Origin: Tamlana crocina
GTDB taxonomy: Bacteria > Bacteroidota > Bacteroidia > Flavobacteriales > Flavobacteriaceae
Assembly: GCA_040429635.1 (NCBI GenBank)
Contig: CP158972.1
Span: 1,932,001-1,996,000 of the forward strand
Direction: 5' to 3'
Length of the DNA: 64,000 bases
Shown: piece by piece, positions 44,640 to 55,443 of the stretch
How the letters are laid out: the number at the start of each line of letters is the position of its first letter
Position numbering within the stretch: the stretch's first letter is position 1
Notes under the pieces: model-generated
Databases searched by the model: none
The model's input: the letters and a program-made list of their open reading frames with translations, nothing else
What the model was told of the DNA's origin: nothing
Translations under genes and position numbers: made by a program

Positions 44640-47051
44640 TTATCTTAATTTAGGGAATTCTGAAGGATTGTATTCGTGCATTACAGCGTAAACGGCTTCG
44701 AAAATATCTTCGGCCGAGGGTTTTGAAAAATAATCGCCATCGTTGCCGTAGGCCGGACGGTGTGGTTTTGCCGATAGGGTTTTCGGTGCGCTGTCCAAAT
44801 ATTGGAAAGCATTTTGTTCATTTAAAATATGATCTAAAATGTATGCAGAAGCACCGCCTGGTACGTCTTCATCAATCACCATTAATTTATTGGTTTTAGC
44901 AATGCTTTTAACAATGTCGTGGTTTAAATCGAATGGCATTAATGATTGCACATCGATAATTTCGACATTTATACCAACAGCCAATAAATCTTTGGCCGTT
45001 TGCTCCACAATACGTAGCGTAGAACCGTAAGACACTAAAGTGATATCGGCACCTTCTTTTACGGTTTCCACCACGCCAATAGGAGTTTTTAAGGCGCCTA
45101 AATTGTTGGGCATTTTTTCCTTTAATCGGTAGCCATTTAGGCATTCCACTACAATGGCAGGGTCGTCGCCCAACAATAGCGTGTTATAAAATCCAGCGGC
45201 TTTTGTCATGTTTCGTGGTACGAGTAAATTAACGCCTTTTGCCAAGTTTAAAATGCCGCCCATTTGCGAACCAGAATGCCAAATACCTTCCAAACGGTGG
45301 CCACGGGTTCTAATAATCAATGGGGCTTTTTGTTTCCCTTTGGTGCGGTAATGGGTGGTAGCCAAATCGTCACTGATAATTTGCAGGGCATACAGAATAT
45401 AATCCAAATATTGGATTTCTGCAATAGGGCGCAAACCGCGCAATGCCATGCCAATACCTTGCCCAACAATAGTGGCTTCGCGAATGCCGGCATCGGCCAC
45501 ACGAAGTTCGCCATGTTTTTCCTGCAAGCCTTCCAAACCTTGGTTTACATCACCAATATTACCGGTGTCCTCCCCAAAAACGAGGGCTTCGGGGTATCGG
45601 GTAAAAATGGCATCAAAGTTATCGCGAAGGATGATACGCCCATCTACCTGCGGGGCATCATCGTTGTATGTGGGTTTTATTTCTTGAATTCTGGTGTTCG
45701 AACCTTGGGTTTCAGAATACAAATGCGAACTGAACTTGGGTTGTACTTTTTCGAAAATTCTATTGATCCAGTCAGTCAGTTGCTTTTTTTCCGTTGTGGT
45801 CTCTCCCAAAGTATAACGAAGTGCCCTGCGTCCGTGCGATAAAATGTCCTTGCGGGTGGGTTCGCTAATATTAGCAAGGCTTTCGCGTATTTTTTGGATA
45901 AAAACACCATTAGTACTAGTAGTTTCAGTTTGCTTTAACAGCGAAACCAGTTCGTCCTGTTCGTTTTTAATCGGCTTTAAAAAGGTGTTCCAAGCATTGT
46001 TTTTGGCTTGCCTTACCTCGCGTTTAGCAGCTCTTTCAATATCCAAAAGAGCTTCGTTGGTGGCAATACCGTTTTCAATAATCCACTCGCGCATTTTGGT
46101 GTTGCAATCGCGTTGGGTTTCCCATTCCAATCGCTCTGCGGTTTTGTAACGCTCGTGCGAACCCGAAGTAGAGTGGCCTTGGGGCTGGGTTACTTCGGTA
46201 ACATGGATTAATACCGGAACGTGTTCCTCACGGGCAATGGCGCCAGCCTCTTGGTAGGTTTCCATTAAATTGGCATAATCCCAACCTTTTACACGTAATA
46301 TTTCATAGCCTTTACTATCATTATCACGTTGGAAACCTTTTAATATTTCTGAAATGTTTTCTTTGGTAGTTTGATGCTTGGCATGTACCGAAATACCGTA
46401 CTCGTCGTCCCAAACACTAATCACCATCGGAACTTGCAATACGCCGGCCGCATTTATGGTTTCAAAAAATAGGCCCTCACTGGTACTGGCATTGCCAATG
46501 GTGCCCCAAGCGACTTCGTTTCCGTTTTCTGAAAACTTGGTGCTGTTGATGCCTTTTACATTCCTAAAAATTTTCGATGCCTGTGCTAAGCCCAATAGCC
46601 TTGGCATTTGCCCAGCCGTGGGCGAAATATCGGCACTGGAATTGTATTGTTTGGTGAGGTCTTTCCAACTGCCGTTATCGTTTAAACTGTGAGTAACAAA
46701 GTGCCCGCCCATTTGGCGTCCGGCCGACATGGGCTCTAGCTCGATATTGGTGTTGGCGTAAAGTCCGGCAAAAAACTGCTCGGCAGTCAATTCGCCCAAA
46801 GCCATCATAAAGGTTTGGTCCCGGTAATAGCCCGAGCGCCAATCGCCTTTTTTAAAGGCTTTGGCCATGGCCAATTGCGGTACTTCCTTGCCATCACCAA
46901 AAATGCCAAACTTGGCTTTTCCCGTTAATACTTCCCGGCGGCCTAACAAACTACACTCTCTACTGATTAACGCTATTTTATAGTCGTTGATGACTTCGGT
47001 TTTAAAATCTTCGAATGATAGGTTGTTTTCCAAATCGGTTAGCGTATGCAT
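44640..47051 (-). CDS. Fused E1 alpha-beta subunit of a 2-oxoacid (branched-chain) dehydrogenase
   Basis: An 803-residue protein. Residues about 1-400 are the E1 alpha part with the thiamine-diphosphate segment GTIGNASTSEGLFFETIN; residues about 450-803 are the E1 beta part (EDTGNIGDVNQGLEGLQEKHG, EVPGGASAYILDHIL-like end). It decarboxylates branched-chain 2-oxoacids and passes the acyl group to E2 lipoyl. In flavobacteria the two subunits are commonly one chain. ATG 47051 is chosen over an in-frame TTG eight codons up. First gene of a three-gene operon. Confidence 0.92.
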   Translation of the reverse strand: MHTLTDLENNLSFEDFKTEVINDYKIALISRECSLLGRREVLTGKAKFGIFGDGKEVPQLAMAKAFKKGDWRSGYYRDQTFMMALGELTAEQFFAGLYANTNIELEPMSAGRQMGGHFVTHSLNDNGSWKDLTKQYNSSADISPTAGQMPRLLGLAQASKIFRNVKGINSTKFSENGNEVAWGTIGNASTSEGLFFETINAAGVLQVPMVISVWDDEYGISVHAKHQTTKENISEILKGFQRDNDSKGYEILRVKGWDYANLMETYQEAGAIAREEHVPVLIHVTEVTQPQGHSTSGSHERYKTAERLEWETQRDCNTKMREWIIENGIATNEALLDIERAAKREVRQAKNNAWNTFLKPIKNEQDELVSLLKQTETTSTNGVFIQKIRESLANISEPTRKDILSHGRRALRYTLGETTTEKKQLTDWINRIFEKVQPKFSSHLYSETQGSNTRIQEIKPTYNDDAPQVDGRIILRDNFDAIFTRYPEALVFGEDTGNIGDVNQGLEGLQEKHGELRVADAGIREATIVGQGIGMALRGLRPIAEIQYLDYILYALQIISDDLATTHYRTKGKQKAPLIIRTRGHRLEGIWHSGSQMGGILNLAKGVNLLVPRNMTKAAGFYNTLLLGDDPAIVVECLNGYRLKEKMPNNLGALKTPIGVVETVKEGADITLVSYGSTLRIVEQTAKDLLAVGINVEIIDVQSLMPFDLNHDIVKSIAKTNKLMVIDEDVPGGASAYILDHILNEQNAFQYLDSAPKTLSAKPHRPAYGNDGDYFSKPSAEDIFEAVYAVMHEYNPSEFPKLR

Positions 47052-47215
47052 AGGGTCTAAGTTTAGCTTGCGCAAAAGTAGGCAAATTTTACCTTTTTTG
47101 CAATTTTAGAGGCTGTTAAACCTATGTGAAATATATAAAAAAAATGCTGATTCGATGTTTGTATTGTTGAAAATTCATTTAAATCAGTTAAAAAATAAGA
47201 ATAATTCAAAATAAT

Positions 47216-50047
47216 TTAAAACCAACGTCGCCTAAACAGCCCTAAAAGCGATTGTGGATCGAGCGTGAATTTGAAGCGTATTTTCTGACTGTAGTGTGGT
47301 TGACCAACTTCCCAACCCAAATTGGAGTAAATGGGAAAATAGATTTCGAAATAATCGGTCACTAAATTAACACGGATGCCAGAGTCGTACACAAATGTAG
47401 AGGGATTGTGCCTACTTTTTACCAATCCTATGTCGCCATAGGCTAAAATATAATTCCAAATGGTTGTACTGGCGTTTAGCGTAGTCATCCATTGGTTGGC
47501 AAACGGGGTTTCCAGTTTCGATTTAAAACCTCCTTCTGCAGTAATGTATTGTTGACTGAAAATACCCGTGGCTTCCGATCGTCCCAAATAATTATAATCG
47601 AACAAATAATCGGTTGGACGATCTAATGCGAAACTAAAATAATTAGAACTCGGGTCGGTATTATTCTTTAAAAATGCTCCGGCAAACACTCGTAAATTTA
47701 GCTGCCTATTGCTTTCAAACAGTTTGCGGTATTCGTAATTAAACGACACTTTACTGAACTTTTTCCCCAATTGGAAATCGGTGTACCAACTACTGAAATT
47801 AATAAGGTTGTCGTTAGAATTGATGTAGCGCGCGTTGAAGACACTATAGTTGGGTTCGGTGGAAGTAAAAATGTTGTTTTCGTCCTTATCCCTTTTGATG
47901 TTTACATACCTAAACCGTAGCATATCGCGTTTGTTGGAGCGCAGGTCATCGCTTTCGCGGAACATAAATGTAAGCGACGGTGTAACCCGGGTAACGAATA
48001 AGTCTTCGGCATACGACGAATATCCGCCCACAATACCGTAATTCATATAATATAAATCGCTGTTTTCGAAATAATGGGTTTTTGATACCGAAGCCGAACC
48101 CGTCAAAGATTTGGACCCAAAGGAATACACCGGAGTGATTTTATAATTGAAAAGCTTTCTTAAAACGGTGGTGTTGTAGGCTTTTGCTCCCAAAGTTACC
48201 CCATCGTAAATGTTATTGAATTCTACAATAGGCATGAGGAACACCTGGTTGTAATACGGGTCTTCAATATCCTTAAACAACCTAAATTGTAAAGGTTTGT
48301 TGTTGAAAAAGAAGCCTTTTAGCGATTTCCAATTGTCACGTTGGTTAATTTCGGGTATGGTATTATCGTAATTTAAAACAAGTTTGTTGGCGCCCTCTCT
48401 GGGAAGCGTAATGGTTTTTTCTCCATCAATATTTTCAACCCAGGTTTTGTTTACTATTTGGTCGTTGTACAGGCTGTAAAGCGATACGGGCATATTGTTG
48501 TCCCGTTTATTTTTGATAGTTACCGTAATGGAATCTTCGGTTTTTATAACATCCTTGATTTTGAAATCTATCTTTTTACGCGTTTTTAAATAATCGTTGA
48601 AAAACCAATCGATGTTTTTATCGGTTTTCGATTTCATGTAACTTTCGAAAGCTTCAGCTGAAGTGTGTTCCAATTTGTTTTCAGCCAAAAAGGATTCCAA
48701 ACTTAGTTTTACAATATCTTGATTTACAAAATCGTCGAGGTATTTCAGTCCAACGCCGGCCTTGTATTTATTCGCAATATTATGGTTGAATTTTAACAGC
48801 GAATCTTTTTGCATGGCCAAAGGTTGGTCGCGATTGGTGCGCGCCATGAGCATAAAGGCCAGTATGTATTTGTCGTTATACTTCATGTCGGCTGCATGAA
48901 ACGCCCGAATCCCCCAAATATCAGCTATGTTACCTAAAAACTTCATGTTTGGGTAGTGCTGATCTACATAATTCATTAAATAATAAATTTGGATGCCGTC
49001 GAGTAACCACTGTTCTTTTCTGGGGTTTATCAACAAAGTGTTTTCCAAATAATTATGCAATACAATTTTTAAAAGCTTTAGTTCGTATTGAAAATGGCTA
49101 GGGTATGATTTTATAAAACTGGGAAGAAAATTGAGTCCGTAAATGGGGTCTTTATCGTTGTCTATTTTTGTTGCCAAAAGCCGTTTGTGCGGGTATTTTC
49201 CAAAATTATCGAAAATAAAATTCTTTATTTTTTCGGTAATCAAAACCTTATCGATAACCTCTAGGTCGTTGTCTTCAATGTTTGAAACGATGGCATAATC
49301 GTCGGCTTGGATGGTTTTAAATGTAGAATTCCGACTTAAAAACAGTTTGTTGTTCACCCAATCCTTACCTTCCAAAGATACAATTTGTCTGTTGGGCAGT
49401 TGTTCGATATGGCTGGTGTTGAGTTCGGTAGTTAAAACATAGCCGTTTGGGTGTTCAATTTCCAAAAATACATCCGCTTTAGGGATGTACAAATCATCCA
49501 AATCTTTGTTGCTATAATATTGCCATTCACCATCGTAAATTGCTGGTGTTATGTACCAATACCTTAAATTAAAATCGCCATCATCCGTAACGCCATAACT
49601 GGTGAATTTTGCGTTGGGCACTTGCACAATATATTCCAACTTGATGGTATACGAACCATTGGGTTTTGTGGGTTCGTTGAGCGCGACTTTTATAACGTCA
49701 ATTTGATTTTTTAAGGGATGAAAATGTAATTCCTCTCCATTTTGTTTTATGGATGAGAGCACCGAAAACCCCCGATCTTCATTTTTTGCTAAATGAAAAT
49801 CGTTTTTGTATTCATCGGCCATCCTAATGGCTAACTGGGTCTTTTTTGTGGAATAGCTGTTGCTCCAGTCGTTCAGGTAAATGGTTTCCAACGTTCTGTT
49901 GGTGGTATTGTGATAAACGATGGTTTGGGAAATCTTAATTTGCTTGTTGTCCACATCAAATACGGCTTTTAGGTCAATTTTATTTTGACTGAAGAAAATA
50001 AAGGGCATCAGCAAAAAAGAAACAAGACAAAAAAAGTGTATTTTCAA
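47216..50047 (-). CDS. M1-aminopeptidase-like protein with ruined zinc site and C-terminal beta barrel
   Basis: A 943-residue protein: signal peptide (1-20), an M1-like N-terminal and gluzincin-like region (to about 560), and from about 600 to the end a beta-strand-rich region ending in Phe (RRRWF), as in outer-membrane barrels. At residues 331-336 the sequence is HNYLEN where active enzymes have HExxH, and WLLDGIQIYY replaces WLxEGxAxY, so the second zinc His and the catalytic Glu are gone. It is more likely a surface or periplasmic binding or assembly protein than an enzyme. Confidence 0.75.
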   Translation of the reverse strand: MKIHFFCLVSFLLMPFIFFSQNKIDLKAVFDVDNKQIKISQTIVYHNTTNRTLETIYLNDWSNSYSTKKTQLAIRMADEYKNDFHLAKNEDRGFSVLSSIKQNGEELHFHPLKNQIDVIKVALNEPTKPNGSYTIKLEYIVQVPNAKFTSYGVTDDGDFNLRYWYITPAIYDGEWQYYSNKDLDDLYIPKADVFLEIEHPNGYVLTTELNTSHIEQLPNRQIVSLEGKDWVNNKLFLSRNSTFKTIQADDYAIVSNIEDNDLEVIDKVLITEKIKNFIFDNFGKYPHKRLLATKIDNDKDPIYGLNFLPSFIKSYPSHFQYELKLLKIVLHNYLENTLLINPRKEQWLLDGIQIYYLMNYVDQHYPNMKFLGNIADIWGIRAFHAADMKYNDKYILAFMLMARTNRDQPLAMQKDSLLKFNHNIANKYKAGVGLKYLDDFVNQDIVKLSLESFLAENKLEHTSAEAFESYMKSKTDKNIDWFFNDYLKTRKKIDFKIKDVIKTEDSITVTIKNKRDNNMPVSLYSLYNDQIVNKTWVENIDGEKTITLPREGANKLVLNYDNTIPEINQRDNWKSLKGFFFNNKPLQFRLFKDIEDPYYNQVFLMPIVEFNNIYDGVTLGAKAYNTTVLRKLFNYKITPVYSFGSKSLTGSASVSKTHYFENSDLYYMNYGIVGGYSSYAEDLFVTRVTPSLTFMFRESDDLRSNKRDMLRFRYVNIKRDKDENNIFTSTEPNYSVFNARYINSNDNLINFSSWYTDFQLGKKFSKVSFNYEYRKLFESNRQLNLRVFAGAFLKNNTDPSSNYFSFALDRPTDYLFDYNYLGRSEATGIFSQQYITAEGGFKSKLETPFANQWMTTLNASTTIWNYILAYGDIGLVKSRHNPSTFVYDSGIRVNLVTDYFEIYFPIYSNLGWEVGQPHYSQKIRFKFTLDPQSLLGLFRRRWF

Positions 50048-50180
50048 TTTTTAAATAGCGTTAAAGGTTAGCAAATTCGCGCAAGGCGTTGCAAGATAAT
50101 AAAATATATGTGGGCATAAGCAGTCCTATGTATTTATTATGCACGCATAAGTAAATAGTTCGGTAAAATTACTTTTAGGT

Positions 50181-50870
50181 TTAAAAATTCGGACTTAATC
50201 CCGAATGTTTGTAGAAATTATCAAGGATTTCAATTACTTCGTCTTCGGTGTCCACCAAATGTACGAGGTCTAAATCTGTAGCGCTAATATTTGAAAAAGT
50301 GTCCAACAAGGTGCTTTTTACCCAATCCATTAAGCCTTTCCAAAAATCGGTACCGACCAAAATGATTGGGAATTTCCCGATTTTATGTGTTTGAATGAGC
50401 GTTAAGGCTTCAAAAAATTCATCTAAAGTGCCGAAACCTCCAGGCATAACCACAAAGCCTTGCGAGTATTTTACAAACATCACCTTTCTAACGAAAAAGT
50501 AATCGAAATCTAAACTTTTATCTGGGTCAATGTATGGGTTGTCGTGTTGCTCAAAAGGCAAGTCTATGTTAAGACCCACTGAAGTGCCTCCACCCAAATG
50601 GGCGCCTTTGTTTCCGGCTTCCATAATACCGGGGCCACCGCCGGTAATAACGCCATAACCGGCCTCAACAATTTTTTGGGCAATGCTTTCGGCTAATTTG
50701 TAGTACTTCTGCTCGGGTTTGGTTCGCGCCGATCCAAAAATGGATACACAAGGACCAATTTTGCTCATTTTTTCGAATCCGTTAACAAATTCGCCCATAA
50801 TTTTAAAAATGGCCCAAGAGTCGTTAGTTTTTATCTCGTTCCAACCTTTGTGGTGGTGCTCTTTTCTCAT
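50181..50870 (-). CDS. LOG-family (TIGR00730) Rossmann-fold protein
   Basis: A 229-residue protein with GGGPGIMEAGNKGA at about 77-90 and PGGFGTLDEFFE at about 143-154, the two nucleotide-binding/catalytic motifs of LOG phosphoribohydrolases, which cleave cytokinin-type nucleoside monophosphates and, in bacteria, probably AMP-like nucleotides. Cytosolic. Start ATG 50870. Confidence 0.9.
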   Translation of the reverse strand: MRKEHHHKGWNEIKTNDSWAIFKIMGEFVNGFEKMSKIGPCVSIFGSARTKPEQKYYKLAESIAQKIVEAGYGVITGGGPGIMEAGNKGAHLGGGTSVGLNIDLPFEQHDNPYIDPDKSLDFDYFFVRKVMFVKYSQGFVVMPGGFGTLDEFFEALTLIQTHKIGKFPIILVGTDFWKGLMDWVKSTLLDTFSNISATDLDLVHLVDTEDEVIEILDNFYKHSGLSPNF

Positions 50871-50981
50871 GCTTTTCTTTTAAATTATTTTCTTTTGAAA
50901 GGTGCAAAATAATATTAAAATATGAAACTTTAAAGGTTGGAGTCATGTTCAAATAATTAAAATTCACCCAATGGAAATAAA

Positions 50982-51007
50982 AAAGGCAAACCTGATGGTT
51001 TGCCTTT
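50982..51007 (-). terminator. Terminator of the small membrane protein gene
   Basis: An 11-base stem AAAGGCAAACC / GGTTTGCCTTT with loop TGAT, 20 bases beyond the stop codon of the minus-strand gene at 51,027. Confidence 0.75.
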
Positions 51008-51026
51008 CAGATAAATTATTTTGTGT

Positions 51027-51212
<186 letters not shown>

Positions 51213-51308
51213 TTATATGTTTTTAAATATACAAAAAAACCCACGAATTTTTTAGAATAATATTAATTGGGTTAAAGTCTTTAGGTTTTGAGCACATGGC
51301 ACATTTTG

Positions 51309-54140
51309 CTACTTTAATTCCTTTTTCAAGAATTTGGCCGTATAGCTTTTTTCGTTTTTTATAATTTCTTCAGGAGTGCCTTCTGCAACAACTTTTCCAC
51401 CGCCCTTTCCGCCTTCATAGCCAATATCGATAATGTGGTCAACGGTTTTAATAACATCGAGGTTGTGCTCAATTATTAGTACCGTGTTGCCTTTGTTCAC
51501 CAATTTATTCAGCACTTGCATTAGCACCCTGATATCTTCAAAATGGAGTCCGGTAGTCGGCTCGTCTAAAATATAAAAGGTGTTCCCGGTATCGCGTTTG
51601 GAGAGTTCGGTGGCTAGTTTGATACGTTGCGCTTCACCGCCAGAAAGCGTGGTGCTTTGTTGCCCCAATGTGATATACCCCAAACCAACATCCTTGATGG
51701 TTTTTAGTTTTTTATGGATTTTCGGGATGTGCTCAAAAAAGTCAACGGCTTCATTAATAGTCATATCCAAAACATCGCTGATGGATTTGCCTTTGTACCG
51801 AATTTCTAGCGTTTCGCGATTAAAGCGCTTGCCTTGGCAGGTTTCGCAATCGACATAAACATCGGGCAGGAAATTCATTTCAATAACCCGTAAACCGGCG
51901 CCTTGGCAAGTTTCACAGCGACCGCCTTTTACGTTAAAGCTAAATCTTCCGGGTTTATAACCGCGAATCATGGCCTCGGGAATTTTTGCGAATAGGCTAC
52001 GGATTTCATCAAAAGTTTTGGTGTAAGTTGCCGGATTACTTCGTGGCGTTCTTCCAATGGGTGATTGGTTGATGTCGATCACTTTGTCGATATGGTCCAA
52101 ACCTTTTATGCTTTTGTAGGGCATCGGTTTTTTAACGCCATTGAAATAATGGGCATTTAAAATAGGGTAGAGGGTTTCGTTGATTAATGTGGATTTACCA
52201 CTGCCTGAAACGCCAGTAACACCAATCATTTTTCCCAAAGGAAATTTTACAGATACATTTTTAAGGTTATTGCCTGTGCAGCCTTTCAGTTCTAAAAACT
52301 TGCCGTTGCCTTCACGTCGCTTTTTGGGTACTTCAATTTCTTTGTTACCGTTTAAGTAATCGGCAGTAAGCGTATTGTGACTTTTTAGCTCGTCCGGATT
52401 TCCGATACTGATAATATCACCACCGTGCTTACCGGCTTTGGGGCCGATATCAATCACGTAATCGGCACGTTCTATCATATCTTTATCGTGCTCCACAACG
52501 ATTACCGAATTGCCAATATCACGAAGTGACACCAACGAATTAATCAGCTTTTCATTGTCACGTTGGTGCAAGCCAATACTCGGTTCATCTAAAATATAGA
52601 GCACGCCGACCAATTGCGAACCAATCTGCGTGGCCAACCGAATGCGCTGTGCCTCACCCCCAGAAAGGGATTTGGAGCTTCGGTTTAAGGATAGGTAATC
52701 CAAGCCTACGTCCAACAGAAACTGTAAACGTGCTTTGATTTCCTTTAAAATTTCTTCTGCAATTTTAAGTTGCTTTTCCGAAAGGTGCTGGTGCAAATTA
52801 TTGAACCAATCGGCTAGTTCAACAATATCGGTATTGGCCAATTCGGCAATATTTTTTTCATTGACTTTAAAGTACAACGATTCTTTTCTTAAACGGGAAC
52901 CTTCGCATACAGGGCATTTCACTTTATCCATATAATCTTTTGCCCAACGTTTTAACGAGGTCGATTCTGCCGTTTTATATTGGTTTTCAATAAAGTTGGC
53001 TACGCCTTCAAAGTCTATTTTATAATCGCGGGTAACGCCCAAGGTTTTACTTTCCACCGAAAATTTTTCGTTTCCGCCGTAAAGAATCATCTGTTTGGCT
53101 TCCTCGGGAATGTCTTTATAAGCATCTGAAAGACTGAAGCTAAAACGCTGTGCAATGGTATTCAGCTGCTTAAAAATCCAACTGTTTTTTTCAGGGCCGT
53201 GTGGCGCCAAAGCCCCATTTTTTATCGATAAATTTTCATTCGGAACAATCTTTTTTTCGTTGATTTGATAAAGTGTACCAATACCATTGCAATTGGGACA
53301 AGCACCTTTGGGTGAGTTGAACGAAAAGTTGTTCGGCTCTGGGTTGGGGTATGAAATTCCGCTTGACGGACACATTAAGTTCCGACTGAAATAACGGGCT
53401 TCGTTCGTATCTTGGTCAATTACCAAAAGCACATCGTCGCCGTGGTACATGGCTGTATTGATGGTTTCGGTAAGGCGTTTGTCGTTATCTACATCGTCGT
53501 TTATTACCAAACGGTCAATCACAATTTCTATGTCGTGGGTTTTGTAACGGTCCAGCTTCATGCCCTTTACAATATCACGGATTTCGCCATCGGTACGCAC
53601 TTTAACGAAACCTTGTTTGGCGATTTGCTCGAACATTTCGCGGTAATGCCCTTTACGCGAGCGCACCACTGGCGCCAAAACATTTATGCGTTTGTCCTTA
53701 AAATCGCTGATTATGAGTTCCTTTATTTGCTCATCGCTGTAACTCACCATTTTTTCGCCAGTGTTGTAACTGTAAGCATCGCTCGCACGGGCAAAGAGGA
53801 GACGCAGAAAATCGTAAATTTCGGTAATGGTGCCAACGGTAGAACGTGGCGATTTACTGGTGGTTTTTTGCTCGATGGCAATTACGGGTGAAAGGCCGTC
53901 GATTTTATCCACATCAGGTCGCTCCAATCCACCCAAAAATTGTCGCGCATAGGCCGAAAACGTTTCAATGTAACGGCGCTGACCTTCGGCATAAATGGTG
54001 TCGAAGGCCAATGATGATTTTCCGCTGCCCGAAAGCCCCGTTATCACCACCAGTTTTTCACGCGGAATAGATACATCAATGTTTTTTAAGTTGTGCGCCC
54101 GTGCGCCCTTAACTTCAATAAAATCGGTAAATTCACTCAT
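51309..54140 (-). CDS. uvrA: Excinuclease ABC subunit A
   Basis: A 943-residue protein, the usual UvrA length. Two ABC modules: Walker [10 protein letters not shown] (about 32-40) and GVSGSGKST (about 635); signature LSGGEAQRI twice; zinc-finger Cys pairs in CPNCNG and CETCQG. It scans DNA for bulky damage with UvrB. ATG 54140 is selected because relatives begin just ahead of [15 protein letters not shown]; a TACCTTTG -7 box at 54,163-54,156 agrees with it. Divergent from the gene at 54,253. Confidence 0.97.
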   Translation of the reverse strand: MSEFTDFIEVKGARAHNLKNIDVSIPREKLVVITGLSGSGKSSLAFDTIYAEGQRRYIETFSAYARQFLGGLERPDVDKIDGLSPVIAIEQKTTSKSPRSTVGTITEIYDFLRLLFARASDAYSYNTGEKMVSYSDEQIKELIISDFKDKRINVLAPVVRSRKGHYREMFEQIAKQGFVKVRTDGEIRDIVKGMKLDRYKTHDIEIVIDRLVINDDVDNDKRLTETINTAMYHGDDVLLVIDQDTNEARYFSRNLMCPSSGISYPNPEPNNFSFNSPKGACPNCNGIGTLYQINEKKIVPNENLSIKNGALAPHGPEKNSWIFKQLNTIAQRFSFSLSDAYKDIPEEAKQMILYGGNEKFSVESKTLGVTRDYKIDFEGVANFIENQYKTAESTSLKRWAKDYMDKVKCPVCEGSRLRKESLYFKVNEKNIAELANTDIVELADWFNNLHQHLSEKQLKIAEEILKEIKARLQFLLDVGLDYLSLNRSSKSLSGGEAQRIRLATQIGSQLVGVLYILDEPSIGLHQRDNEKLINSLVSLRDIGNSVIVVEHDKDMIERADYVIDIGPKAGKHGGDIISIGNPDELKSHNTLTADYLNGNKEIEVPKKRREGNGKFLELKGCTGNNLKNVSVKFPLGKMIGVTGVSGSGKSTLINETLYPILNAHYFNGVKKPMPYKSIKGLDHIDKVIDINQSPIGRTPRSNPATYTKTFDEIRSLFAKIPEAMIRGYKPGRFSFNVKGGRCETCQGAGLRVIEMNFLPDVYVDCETCQGKRFNRETLEIRYKGKSISDVLDMTINEAVDFFEHIPKIHKKLKTIKDVGLGYITLGQQSTTLSGGEAQRIKLATELSKRDTGNTFYILDEPTTGLHFEDIRVLMQVLNKLVNKGNTVLIIEHNLDVIKTVDHIIDIGYEGGKGGGKVVAEGTPEEIIKNEKSYTAKFLKKELK

Positions 54141-54155
54141 AAAATGGCAAAAGTG

Positions 54156-54163
54156 CAAAGGTA
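54156..54163 (-). promoter_or_regulatory. uvrA -7 promoter element
   Basis: TACCTTTG on the minus strand, a match to TAnnTTTG, 15 bases before the uvrA ATG. The leader would be nearly leaderless. Confidence 0.5.
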
Positions 54164-54252
54164 CAATATTAGTTGTTAAATTGTTGTGAAGTTTTATTTC
54201 TGATTTCTTATAATTGTAGAAGAAACAACCATTTATACTAAAAAATATAGAC

Positions 54253-54777
54253 ATGAAAATATTAGGCATAGGCTCAAGGATTAATCACCCTGAATACGGA
54301 AAAGGTGTGGTAACCAATGTAACTTCTCAACACTATTGGGTCACTTTTATCGAAAACGGATTGGAAACCATTGATTTGGATAGTGATTTTGAAGTGATTG
54401 AAGCGGCCGATGGCGATGTGGATACCATTAGTTTTGCCGAAGTGGAAAGTAGCTTAGTGCAAATTCTAAAACGTTGGAGCGATGTGAGTGAAGTAGTGCC
54501 CATTGCCGATAAATATAAAGGCGGCACCATTATTTTACAACCAGCAGACGATAGCTTAAAACCTTATGAGTTGCCCATCGATAAGTTTTTCAATAAAATT
54601 ATTATGGTGCGCGACCGACTGCGTGTTATGGAACAACGCATCAACGCTAGTGATTTGGATGAACAGCAAAAGGTGGATTTACAGCAATACATCACCCGAA
54701 TTTACGGCAGTTTAACCAGTTTTAATGTGCTGTTTAAATCAAAGAGCCATCAGTTTGTGGGGCAACGGGGAAAATAG
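54253..54777 (+). CDS. Conserved flavobacterial hypothetical protein
   Basis: A 174-residue acidic protein. The first 45 residues (IGSRINHPEYGKGVV, YWVTFIENGLETIDL) look like a small SH3/Tudor-type barrel of the CarD/UvrD-tail kind; the rest is helical. It is divergent from uvrA across a shared 112-base promoter region, so a role related to DNA handling is possible but unproven. Confidence 0.75.
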   Translation: MKILGIGSRINHPEYGKGVVTNVTSQHYWVTFIENGLETIDLDSDFEVIEAADGDVDTISFAEVESSLVQILKRWSDVSEVVPIADKYKGGTIILQPADDSLKPYELPIDKFFNKIIMVRDRLRVMEQRINASDLDEQQKVDLQQYITRIYGSLTSFNVLFKSKSHQFVGQRGK

Positions 54778-54922
54778 ATTTGTTTTGGTGTTTTCTTTGT
54801 GAAATTTTGAAAGCCCAAAAAACACCAAAACTTTACAAGTGAAAACACATTATTGGGTGAGTTCAGTTAGGAATAAAGTTTGTGTATAAAAAGTTATCTT
54901 TGTTATAGTAAAAGTTAATATT

Positions 54923-55147
54923 ATGAATATTGAAGCCACAAAATTAGAGTTGATGCATCTTTTACTGCAAACGCAAAAAGAAAGCCTGCTAAAAAAGCTA
55001 AAAGCCGTTTTTGAAGAAGAACAAGTGGATTGGTGGAATGATCTGTCCGAACATGAACAAAAAGAAGTTGAAACAGGTTTGAAGCAAGCAGAAAAAGGTA
55101 ATTATGCCGAAAACGAAACTGTAATGAAACGGTTCGAAAAATGGTGA
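54923..55147 (+). CDS. Antitoxin-like protein of a RelE/ParE-type module
   Basis: A 74-residue acidic protein, helical, with the WWNDLSEHEQKEVETGLKQAEKG segment often seen in addiction-module antitoxins of the RelB/DUF2683-like kind. Its final codons overlap the ATG of a broken toxin gene at 55,141. Confidence 0.75.
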   Translation: MNIEATKLELMHLLLQTQKESLLKKLKAVFEEEQVDWWNDLSEHEQKEVETGLKQAEKGNYAENETVMKRFEKW

Positions 55148-55433
55148 TAAGAATTGTTTGGACACCCCAAGCAGAAAAAGGTTTGACACTGTATTAGAAT
55201 ATTTGGAAGAAGAATGGACAATAAATGAAATTTTAAATTTAGAGAAAAATTTAAAGGATTTTTTAGACCGAATAAGCAAATATCCCAAAATTTGTCCGCA
55301 AACATCAAAGTTTCAAAATGTACATAAAGGGCTCGTCGATAAGAATAATTATATCGTTTATAGAATTCAACCACAAAAATAATTGATAGAAATTATCAAT
55401 TTTAGAGGAACAAAACAAAAACCTTTAGAGTAG
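55141..55433 (+). pseudogene. RelE/ParE-type toxin, frameshifted
   Basis: ATG 55141 begins MVIRIVWTPQAEK, the standard RelE/ParE start, and then runs to a stop. One base is missing in the A-run 55,175-55,179; one more A would restore RFDTVLEYLEEEWT and the rest of the toxin. A further in-frame TAA at 55,380-55,382 interrupts the final strand (QPQK-stop-LIEIINFRGTKQKPLE). The toxin is thus inactive by two lesions, while the antitoxin is intact. Confidence 0.85.
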
Positions 55434-55443
55434 AATTGGTATT

